This document shows, one piece after another, positions 51,397 through 58,947 of a DNA stretch of 64,000 nucleotides. The notes below the pieces were generated by a model. The model searched no databases. It saw only the letters and a list, made by a program, of their open reading frames with translations, and was not told the DNA's origin. The position numbers were made by a program, and so were the translations under genes. Position 1 is the stretch's first letter, and every line of letters starts with the position of its first letter. The stretch comes from an uncultured Parabacteroides sp. (lineage in GTDB: Bacteria; Bacteroidota; Bacteroidia; Bacteroidales; Tannerellaceae): positions 62,001 through 126,000 of the forward strand of contig NZ_CABUOD010000004.1 in NCBI RefSeq assembly GCF_902493135.1, given 5' to 3'.

Positions 51397-52668
51397 TCAT
51401 TCATAATGCAACGCCTCCGCCGGAGCCGTCCGGACGGCTTTGCGGACGGGGAACCAGATGCCGACGCAGATCATGGCGGCCATCATCAGGTAGGTAATAC
51501 CGAAGGTCACACCGAAGCGTACCAAGCTGAGCGGCTGGCGATAGGTATCGAGCTTGTCCATAAAGACCATGTTGAAGGCGAAGAGGATGACGAGCGGCAA
51601 TGTCAGTGCCAGCAGGCAAAGGCCCTCGGTGTACATATAACGTTTCAACGTGATCCGGTGGGCGCCCAAGGCCATGCGGAGGCCGATCTCGCCCTTGCGG
51701 TTCTGCATGCGGAGCCAGAAAGTACCGATGATGCCGAAAAAGACGTTCACCAGCATGAAAGCCATCAGGGACATCTTGTTGTTCGCCTCCCGGTCATAGT
51801 AATACATTTGGCGGTCGCGGAAAGAAGAGATCGGGGAAATGCCGTACACATACAGGTTGTTCACCGTCAGCCGCTCTTCCATCCCGTCCAGGAAACGATT
51901 CATCTCGTCCTGCGTATAAGGGTGTTTCATACGGACGCAGAACTCGGCGCTGCTGGCTCCGAAACTGCTGACGGTCGAGTTGTACAGTTCTCCTTCGAGG
52001 CATTGGAAGTAACAGGCTTCCGGACGTTCATAGTCATTCGAACGGATGGAAGCTGAAACGGCCGCGATCTCGGACGTAAAATCATTCCCGCCATGATAAA
52101 CGCGCCGGCCCACGACGTTCGGAGCACCGTGATAGAAACCTTCCGCCATCTCCGGAGTGATGACGATCACATTGTGTTTCCCGGCCACCTTGTCGTACAC
52201 CGGCTCTCCGTCTGCTGTCCGGATACGGAAAAGGCGGAAGTATTCGGGGGTGACGTTACGCAACTGGAACGTCTGCATATTATGGGCATACACGGTATCG
52301 CCATCCACCGGCTTGACTTCGCGCCAGGAGTTGCCGTTCGAATAGGGACAGGAATAGAAGGTGACGCAGACATCCTCGACTTCGGGGTTCTGGCGGATCT
52401 GGGTCATCAACTGCGTGAGGTCTTCCGGATCGGACGAATGGTACAGGGAATCGGCGACGTAGCCCGGAGCTTTCGCATCCAGTTTGCTTAACTTGAAACG
52501 CCAGACGTTCTCGATATCGAATCCCAACGGAGCATGGTATGTCCGGTTATCCACCCAGAACGCATCCGTCATCATCCAAAGCACACAGGCGACAATCAGC
52601 AACTCCGCAAATATCCAGCCGTTACTGCGACGCTGGTTCCACATTATTTTCAGGATATGTTTGATCAT
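51397..52668 (-). CDS. FtsX/MacB-type ABC permease, type A (A1)
   Basis: 423 residues, MIKHILKIMWNQRRSNGW start; helix 1 at about 20-37, periplasmic core, coupling segment GEIGLRMALGAHRITLKRYM, three C-terminal helices and tail APAEALHYE. Most similar to A2 (shared NQR.SNGWIF.ELL and PLGFDI.NV), which points to a recent tandem duplication of an A/B pair. Last gene of the adaptor-permease operon, 35 nt after B1. Confidence 0.87.
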   Translation of the reverse strand: MIKHILKIMWNQRRSNGWIFAELLIVACVLWMMTDAFWVDNRTYHAPLGFDIENVWRFKLSKLDAKAPGYVADSLYHSSDPEDLTQLMTQIRQNPEVEDVCVTFYSCPYSNGNSWREVKPVDGDTVYAHNMQTFQLRNVTPEYFRLFRIRTADGEPVYDKVAGKHNVIVITPEMAEGFYHGAPNVVGRRVYHGGNDFTSEIAAVSASIRSNDYERPEACYFQCLEGELYNSTVSSFGASSAEFCVRMKHPYTQDEMNRFLDGMEERLTVNNLYVYGISPISSFRDRQMYYYDREANNKMSLMAFMLVNVFFGIIGTFWLRMQNRKGEIGLRMALGAHRITLKRYMYTEGLCLLALTLPLVILFAFNMVFMDKLDTYRQPLSLVRFGVTFGITYLMMAAMICVGIWFPVRKAVRTAPAEALHYE

Positions 52669-52703
52669 TGTATTCAGTTTATCTATCGTTAATATGTTAT
52701 AGA

Positions 52704-53966
52704 CTAATTTTCTTTCAATGCCTCCACAATCTGTTCCCTGGCGATGCGGATGGCGGGCAGGCCGGCGCTCAGCAAGTTCAGCAACAGGGTGAAGAAGAGG
52801 GCTGCGGCAAACAACACGGGTTTGAACAGCATCTCAAACGTGAGTACCGTCTCTTTGGACAGGAGGAATGATTTACAGAGTTGAAGCAGCACGACGGAGA
52901 GGATAATCCCGATGATCCCTCCTATCAACGTCGTGATCAGGTTCTCGCACAAGACTTGTGTCAGGAGGCGTCCTTTCGTTGCCCCGAACGCCTTGCGGAC
53001 TCCCATCTCGGAACGGCGTTTCTGTACGGACGACTGCACGACGCCCGTCAGGTTCAACGTCGGAATCAGCAACAGGAAGAGCAGCAAGGGGACTTTGTCA
53101 ACCAGATACTCCTTCCAACCGACCTGTATGCCTCCGTTCATATCGTTCGATCCCAACGCTATGTCCATCCGGGAAAACACGTAATTGATGCCCAGCACAA
53201 ATTCCCGCCCGGCTGCATTATAGCGCGACACCGCCTGACGGATCTCCGCCCGGATCGCATCGAAATCGCCGGGCGTACGTGCCAGAATCACCGCAGTGAA
53301 GTTCCCGCAAACGCCACCGCACGACTTCATATCCACATAATTGGTATTACTGGTATAGGGAACCCAGACATCGGAATAGGCCCCCCCGGCAGCCCGCGTC
53401 GGTTCCTTCACCACACCGGTGACCTGATAGGCCACATAGCCCATCAGGATCTCTTTTCCTACCGGTTCTTCCGAGCCGAAGAGCTTGCGTGCCAACCGAT
53501 CCGTGATCACTGCACGGGGCAGGCCGGAACTGAAATCGGCCTCCGTAAAAGGTTTCCCGGAGAGGAAATGGAAATCGAACACCTTCCAAAAGCCGGGATC
53601 GGTGTAACGAACCGTAAATTCTTCGAACAGCCGGCGGTTCGGCAACGAAACGATCGTACTGCCTCCGGCCATAGCCGTCACCGCTTCAGGGGTCTGAAGA
53701 TCGTACAGGCATTCCTTCACCACACCGTCCGACATGGCGGTCGAGTTGCGGTTCTTGTCGTCACGCGAGTCCGCCCGTATCCCCAGGATATAAAGCATCC
53801 TGTCCCGGTTAGACTCCGGGCGGAAACCTACCAGTCTGATTTGAAACTGGAGAATCACCACCAGTATCATCGCAATCGAAAGCGCCGTTCCAAGAATCGA
53901 GATCACACTGGTAAGGCGATTCTCCTTCAACATCTGGATGGCTTGTTTAAAATACTGTTTGAACAT
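52704..53966 (-). CDS. FtsX/MacB-type ABC permease, type B (B1)
   Basis: 420 residues: helix 1 at about 21-41 (ILGTALSIAMILVVILQF), type-B marker SNRDRMLYI, a large periplasmic domain with a DSRDDKNRN insert, coupling segment SEMGVRKAFGATKGRL, and C-terminal helices including LFAAALFFTLLLNLLSAGLPA. 15 nt after A2 and 35 nt before A1. Confidence 0.87.
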   Translation of the reverse strand: MFKQYFKQAIQMLKENRLTSVISILGTALSIAMILVVILQFQIRLVGFRPESNRDRMLYILGIRADSRDDKNRNSTAMSDGVVKECLYDLQTPEAVTAMAGGSTIVSLPNRRLFEEFTVRYTDPGFWKVFDFHFLSGKPFTEADFSSGLPRAVITDRLARKLFGSEEPVGKEILMGYVAYQVTGVVKEPTRAAGGAYSDVWVPYTSNTNYVDMKSCGGVCGNFTAVILARTPGDFDAIRAEIRQAVSRYNAAGREFVLGINYVFSRMDIALGSNDMNGGIQVGWKEYLVDKVPLLLFLLLIPTLNLTGVVQSSVQKRRSEMGVRKAFGATKGRLLTQVLCENLITTLIGGIIGIILSVVLLQLCKSFLLSKETVLTFEMLFKPVLFAAALFFTLLLNLLSAGLPAIRIAREQIVEALKEN

Positions 53967-53981
53967 ATTAGCTACTATTTA

Positions 53982-55250
53982 TTATTCGTAATGTAAAGCC
54001 TCTGCCGGGTCCATCTTCGCAATCCGACGTGCCGGGAACCAGATACCGACCCAGATCATGGCGGCCAGCAACAGGAACGCGCCGCCGAAAGCGACTAAGA
54101 AACGCCACCAGGTGTAAGCCATTTTTGCCGTGTCGGGCAGATCAAAATAAAGCGTATTGGCAATGAAGATGAGCACTAACGGAATGGTAAAAGCGAGCAG
54201 CGAAAGCCCTTCCACATCGAGATACCGCTTCAACGTGCCTCGCGAAGCTCCTAATGCCGACCGCAGTCCGATCTCTCCCCGACGATATTGCGTGCGGAGC
54301 CAGAAGGTGCCGACAATGCCGAAGAAGACATTCACCAGCATGAAACCGACTAAGGCGATTTTCTTCTTCAGGTTGTCCATCCGGCCTTTCAGGATCACAG
54401 GACGTTGCTCTTCCAACGGGATCACACAGGACACATATAAGTTGTTCACCTCCAACTGCTGACCCATCTTATCTAGGAAGGCCTCCATCTCTTCCGCCTT
54501 GAAGCCGTCTTTCATGCGGACCAAACAATCCACATTCTCCGCCTTTGCCCAAGAGGTCATTTCAACCACTTCTTCGTCCGTACGCATCAATCGATATAAA
54601 CAAGGAGTGCTCACACTGAACTCATTCTGCCGGATAGGAGAAGTAACGGCAGCAACCGTTATGGATTCCGTATCCCAAGCTGACCATTTGACTTGCTGCC
54701 CTATGCCCGACTCTCCCTCGAAGAACTTATCCTCCAAATCGGCCGTTATCGCCAAATCGCCGATATTATTCTCCACTATCGGACGCAACGGGCGGCCTTC
54801 GCGATCTTTGATACGCAACACGTCAAAATAGGAAAGCGTCGTACGGAAACACTGGAAATAATCGGCCTTCATGCTGGTATCGGCATCCGCCCTCACTAAC
54901 ATAGTCCAGCTATTGGACCAGGTGTACGGGCAAGATGCGTTTGCGATGCATACCTCATCCACTTCCGGGGCCCGGCGGATATTTCCTGTCAGACGTACCA
55001 GATCTTCACCCGTAGATGTATTCAACAACGAATCAGGCTTATAACCCGGTATGCCTGCCGCCTTTTTCCCGATGTTCACCTTGTAGACGTTCGTGATGTC
55101 AAACCCAAGCGGACACTGGTAAGTACACAAGCTGACCAACATCGAATCCATCATAACCCAAAGTACACCGAACACCAACAACAGCTCCATGAATATCCAG
55201 CCATTACTGCTCCGCTGGTTCCAAATCATTGTCCATATATGCTTGATCAT
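53982..55250 (-). CDS. FtsX/MacB-type ABC permease, type A (A2)
   Basis: 422 residues, MIKHIWTMIWNQRSSNGW start; helix 1 at about 20-38, periplasmic core, coupling segment GEIGLRSALGASRGTLKRYL, three C-terminal helices, tail DPAEALHYE. Pairs with B2 upstream (15-nt gap). Close to A1 over the whole length visible by eye. Confidence 0.87.
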   Translation of the reverse strand: MIKHIWTMIWNQRSSNGWIFMELLLVFGVLWVMMDSMLVSLCTYQCPLGFDITNVYKVNIGKKAAGIPGYKPDSLLNTSTGEDLVRLTGNIRRAPEVDEVCIANASCPYTWSNSWTMLVRADADTSMKADYFQCFRTTLSYFDVLRIKDREGRPLRPIVENNIGDLAITADLEDKFFEGESGIGQQVKWSAWDTESITVAAVTSPIRQNEFSVSTPCLYRLMRTDEEVVEMTSWAKAENVDCLVRMKDGFKAEEMEAFLDKMGQQLEVNNLYVSCVIPLEEQRPVILKGRMDNLKKKIALVGFMLVNVFFGIVGTFWLRTQYRRGEIGLRSALGASRGTLKRYLDVEGLSLLAFTIPLVLIFIANTLYFDLPDTAKMAYTWWRFLVAFGGAFLLLAAMIWVGIWFPARRIAKMDPAEALHYE

Positions 55251-55265
55251 TTCTATATCCTCCTC

Positions 55266-56537
55266 TTATTCTTTAAACTCTTCACCGTCTTTCAGAGAGA
55301 CCACGATCTTCTGGCGAGCTATCCGTGCTGCCGGTATGCCCGCTGAAAGCAGATTCAGCAACAGGCAAAACAGCAAGGCCGCCCCGAACGTTATCGGCTG
55401 GAAAAGCATATCGCCGCTTAACGCCGTATCCGCACTCTTCAATAAGAAATCCTTGCAAACCGGAAGGAACAACAGCGAAAGGATCAATCCCAACGCTCCT
55501 CCGATCAACGTCATCAACCCGTTCTCGTACAATACCTGACGGATCAATACTCCACAGGTCGCCCCAAAGGCTTTCCGGACCCCCATCTCCGCCCGCCGCT
55601 TCTGTACGGCAGACTGCGTCACCCCCAACAGGTTCAAGGCGGGGACAAACAGCAGGAAGAGCAGCAACGATCCAGTTTCCAGCAGATAGTCCTTTAACGA
55701 CACATGCACCTGCCCCTCAGAACCGATCGCCACATCCAAACGAGTAATCGGATTCCCCATGAAATTGATCTTGCAGTCTTTCTTCATCCCGTTATAACGT
55801 TCGATCTGACGGTCCAGTTCCTGTCGGATGGCATCGAAATCCCCTTTCCGCTTCGCCAAAATGCAAACGGAAAAGGAGCCGGCCATATTCTCTTTCGTCG
55901 TATTGGCCAAGAGGATGCGGTCGGTCGTATAAGGCACCCAAACAGAGGCGAAAGCCGTGTCGGCGGCGCGGCTGACATCTTCCACCACGCCGCAAATCGT
56001 ATAAACGGCCTGGTCGATAACCACGTCCTTCCCCACCACATCCGTGGAGCCATAGAGCTTTCGTGCCACGCTTTCCGAAACGACGGCCGCCGGAATGGCG
56101 GAATCGAAGTCGGCCTGCGTGAAAGGTTTCCCGGCCACGAACCGGAAAGAAAAGACCCGCCAGAAGCCGGGGTCGGTGTATTTGATCTCATATCCTTTAT
56201 ACATGCGCTTTCCCGGAATGGAAAGCGGTTTCAAACTCAGAGCATAACCCGATACGGCTTCCGGAAGTTCCAACGAGTAGAAACACTCCTTGACCGCTTC
56301 GGCCGACATATTCCCTCTGTTCCAACCATTGGAAGACTGTACTTCCGTGCCGCTTTCCACATACATCATCCGGTCGCGGTCGTTCTCCGGATAATAGTTG
56401 GCGAACTGGATTTGGAACACCAGCACCACAATCATAATCATAGCAATCGATATTGCCGTACCCGCTATGGAGATAATGCTGACAAGACGATTCTCTTTCA
56501 GCATGTAGAAAGCCTGTTTCAAATATTGTTTTACCAT
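55266..56537 (-). CDS. FtsX/MacB-type ABC permease, type B (B2)
   Basis: 423 residues, first permease after the adaptor (17-nt gap). Helix 1 at about 20-41 (IAGTAISIAMIMIVVLVF), ENDRDRMMYV marker, periplasmic domain, coupling segment AEMGVRKAFGATCGVL, and three C-terminal helices (LLLFLLFVPALNL, LIGGALGLILSLLFL, FGAALLFCLLLNLLSAG). Closest to B1, consistent with duplication of a B-A unit. Confidence 0.87.
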   Translation of the reverse strand: MVKQYLKQAFYMLKENRLVSIISIAGTAISIAMIMIVVLVFQIQFANYYPENDRDRMMYVESGTEVQSSNGWNRGNMSAEAVKECFYSLELPEAVSGYALSLKPLSIPGKRMYKGYEIKYTDPGFWRVFSFRFVAGKPFTQADFDSAIPAAVVSESVARKLYGSTDVVGKDVVIDQAVYTICGVVEDVSRAADTAFASVWVPYTTDRILLANTTKENMAGSFSVCILAKRKGDFDAIRQELDRQIERYNGMKKDCKINFMGNPITRLDVAIGSEGQVHVSLKDYLLETGSLLLFLLFVPALNLLGVTQSAVQKRRAEMGVRKAFGATCGVLIRQVLYENGLMTLIGGALGLILSLLFLPVCKDFLLKSADTALSGDMLFQPITFGAALLFCLLLNLLSAGIPAARIARQKIVVSLKDGEEFKE

Positions 56538-56554
56538 ACAGCAGATTATCTTAC

Positions 56555-57802
56555 TTATTCTTCTAATTTCAGTTTGTTTTTATCCTTATAAGCGTTCATA
56601 TCCGAGACAACGACCTCGTCGCCTTCCTGCAGGCCGCTGACCACTTCGACATATTCGAAGTTGCTGTCACCCAACTGCACCTTGCGCTTCAACAACCGGT
56701 CGCCGTTGACAACAAAGAGTTCGTATTCCCCTTTTCCGACATAATAGGAAGAGTTGGCGATGCGGAGCACGTCGTCTTTCACGGCATTCATGACATAGAC
56801 ATCCGTTTTTAAACCGGAGCGGAGACGTTTATGATTGTCTTCCTCCAACTGGACGGTGAAAGAGATCACGCCGTTCTTCGACAGCGGAGTCACATCGCTC
56901 ACCGTGCCGTCCAGCTTGTCGCTGCCGATCTTGATAATCGCCTTGCTGCCTGCGGCAATACGGTCGCCATAGGTATCGGCAATCTCGCCCTCGATCTTGA
57001 AGTGTGACAGGTCTGAAACGATCGCCACCTTCGCCCCTTGGCCTATCTGCGAACCGATCTCGTTGTTCACATAGGTCAGGATCGCTTTGCGGGGCGAACG
57101 GATCCGGGCATCTTCCAACGTACGCCGGGTCTCGGCAAGGCTTTTGCGGAAGATATTCAGTTCCAACTCTTTTACTTTCAGATCCGCTTCGGCAAGAGCC
57201 TGTTCGTTCTTATATTTTTGCTCGTCTTCCTTCAGTTTGAGGACACTCACGTTATAATCGAGTTCCACCTGGCGGACTTTGTCGGTCGTACCGGCGCCCA
57301 AGCTGTCCAAATAGCGTTCGTTACGGAGTTCGACAGCCTTGCGGTCCAGTTCCATGCGGGAGACTTTCAGGTTCATTTCCATTTCCGAAAGTTTGTTGTG
57401 GTTCGTCACGCGCTGTTGTTCCAGTTGCAGGTTCTTCATCTGTTCTTCGTCCAACTGCTTGTTATATTCGGTCTCGGCGCTCTGCAAATCCAGTTTCAGG
57501 ATAGGCGTGCCGACATCGACCGAATCGCCGCCCCGCTTATACACTTCCACGATGCGGGAGTTGATCGGCGAATTGATGATCTCCTCAAACGCGGGGATCA
57601 CTTTGCCGGACGCGCTGACCGAAACTTCGATCACTCCCTTGTCGACCTTCGAGATGTTGAGGTCTTTCCGTTTCAGACTGGTCTGAAGCATGGAGATCAC
57701 CACTACGATCAGGACGATAAGACCACCGGCGACAGTTCCTATCTTGATAAACTGTTTGCGTTGTTCTTTTCTCTGTACTTCTTTTGAAATCTCTCTGTCC
57801 AT
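56555..57802 (-). CDS. Periplasmic adaptor (membrane-fusion protein), MacA/HlyD type
   Basis: 415 residues from the ATG at 57800-57802 (MDREISKEVQ); codons upstream run through the sigma-54 promoter and are rejected. Cytoplasmic Lys/Arg-rich start, one membrane helix (about 21-40), a lipoyl-type half (SASGKVIPAFEEIINSPINSRIVEVYKRGGDSVDVGTPI region), a long coiled coil (about 105-215), the second lipoyl half and beta-barrel domains. It bridges the inner-membrane permeases to TolC. First gene of an operon with four permeases, transcribed from a near-perfect sigma-54 promoter. Confidence 0.9.
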   Translation of the reverse strand: MDREISKEVQRKEQRKQFIKIGTVAGGLIVLIVVVISMLQTSLKRKDLNISKVDKGVIEVSVSASGKVIPAFEEIINSPINSRIVEVYKRGGDSVDVGTPILKLDLQSAETEYNKQLDEEQMKNLQLEQQRVTNHNKLSEMEMNLKVSRMELDRKAVELRNERYLDSLGAGTTDKVRQVELDYNVSVLKLKEDEQKYKNEQALAEADLKVKELELNIFRKSLAETRRTLEDARIRSPRKAILTYVNNEIGSQIGQGAKVAIVSDLSHFKIEGEIADTYGDRIAAGSKAIIKIGSDKLDGTVSDVTPLSKNGVISFTVQLEEDNHKRLRSGLKTDVYVMNAVKDDVLRIANSSYYVGKGEYELFVVNGDRLLKRKVQLGDSNFEYVEVVSGLQEGDEVVVSDMNAYKDKNKLKLEE

Positions 57803-57860
57803 ATTTAATGTTGTTTTAAATCTTCTTTTTCCGGCATTCCCGCCTTGACGGCTTTTACAA

Positions 57861-57877
57861 GGCAAACTCCGTGCCAA
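57861..57877 (-). promoter_or_regulatory. Sigma-54 promoter of the adaptor-permease operon
   Basis: Minus strand TTGGCACGGAGTTTGCC fits TGGCACG-N4-TTGC exactly: -24 GG at 57875/57874 and -12 GC at 57863/57862. Start near 57850, about 48 nt before the ATG. Confidence 0.92.
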
Positions 57878-57920
57878 AAACATAAATCATTGATTACGTG
57901 AAGATATGATCCGGAATAAG

Positions 57921-57955
57921 TGTTCAATATCGGACAGTGTGTTCGGTTTTGAGAA
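57921..57955 (-). promoter_or_regulatory. Upstream activator sites of the adaptor operon (tandem dyads)
   Basis: TGTTCAATATCGGACA at 57921-57936 is the reverse complement of the ATPase-gene site; the second copy TGTTCGGTTTTG starts 19 bp later (57940). The first site begins 46 nt from the -24 GG. The PepSY-like gene starts 53 bp further on, in the opposite direction. Confidence 0.78.
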
Positions 57956-58007
57956 AACTTTTCCATCCCGGCTGTTGTTTATTCGTAACAAATTAAAACG
58001 ATAAATT

Positions 58008-58856
58008 ATGAACACTAAAATTTCAGTCTTTACGATCTTCGCAAGTTTCGCCCTGCTCTTTGCCGGCTGTAGCAAAGACGACGAAAACATACCGGGCGGC
58101 ATCGAACCTCCTAAAACCATCCTGGACGCTTTCAATGCCAAATATCCGGATGCCCGCGACACAGAATGGACAGTCAATGACGATTATTATGTAATTGACT
58201 TTGAAAACAACTCGCTCGATAACACCGCCTGGTTCGACCATCTCGGAGTATGGGCCATGATCAAGACGGACTTGCCGCTCAACGAGTTGCCTACGGCTAT
58301 CTCGACCGATATCAAACAAGGCAAATATGCCGATTGGAAGATCGAGGAAGCCGATACCATCGGCAGAGCCGGAATGGGAACCGTATATAAGGTAGAAGTT
58401 GAAAAGGCGGAACAGGAGACCGACCTGTATTACACTTTATACGGCGACCTGATCAAAGCGGTCGATAATGCCAAAGACGATGTCGACCAACCGATCATCG
58501 TCCCCGAAAAAGTGGCCGGCCTGATGGAACTGACCTTCCAGGGAGCAGAGTTGCTGGATATAGAAAACACGACTTTCGGTGTACAGTTGGCGATCCTCGA
58601 CGGGAAGACCCTGAAGATTGCCGAACTGACCCAGATATATACCTGGAAAAGTACGACCTGGAAAGTTTCGGAACAGGAAGTCCCGACAGTCATCATGGAC
58701 GCCTTCAAGGCCTCCGAATACGGAAGCGACCAAGTGGAGTCCATTTACATGTTCATAGATGCCAACGGCGCCTTCCACAAATTCAATGTCATCCACAACG
58801 GGCAGGCTGTAACGGTCGAGTTCGATGTGTTTGGGAATATCGTTACCGACAAGTAA
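58008..58856 (+). CDS. PepSY-like domain lipoprotein
   Basis: 282 residues with a lipoprotein signal (FASFALLFAGC, lipid-attached Cys20). The mature protein consists of PepSY-like repeats of the Bacteroidota type: PKTILDAFNAKYPDARDTEWTVNDDYYVIDF, then LPTAISTDIKQGKYADWKIEEAD, and at the end VPTVIMDAFKASEYGSDQVESIYMF. Such lipoproteins are thought to inhibit or sense in the envelope. Divergent from the adaptor operon and sharing its control region, so it may belong to the same response; no TAnnTTTG box was found before it. Confidence 0.8.
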   Translation: MNTKISVFTIFASFALLFAGCSKDDENIPGGIEPPKTILDAFNAKYPDARDTEWTVNDDYYVIDFENNSLDNTAWFDHLGVWAMIKTDLPLNELPTAISTDIKQGKYADWKIEEADTIGRAGMGTVYKVEVEKAEQETDLYYTLYGDLIKAVDNAKDDVDQPIIVPEKVAGLMELTFQGAELLDIENTTFGVQLAILDGKTLKIAELTQIYTWKSTTWKVSEQEVPTVIMDAFKASEYGSDQVESIYMFIDANGAFHKFNVIHNGQAVTVEFDVFGNIVTDK

Positions 58857-58863
58857 AAAACAG

Positions 58864-58915
58864 ATAGGCATCGGATTCATAACGGATGCCTGTCCGTTTC
58901 CAATCCGATGCCTAT
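58864..58915. terminator. Nested-hairpin bidirectional terminator
   Basis: ATAGGCATCGGATT (58864-58877) pairs with AATCCGATGCCTAT (58902-58915), a perfect 14-bp stem, and its loop contains a second hairpin AACGGA/TCCGTT (58881-58898). T-rich sequence follows at 58918 and A-rich sequence precedes, so it can stop both convergent genes. Confidence 0.8.
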
Positions 58916-58947
58916 TCGTTTTTACCGGGATAACCACTCAATCCGGC

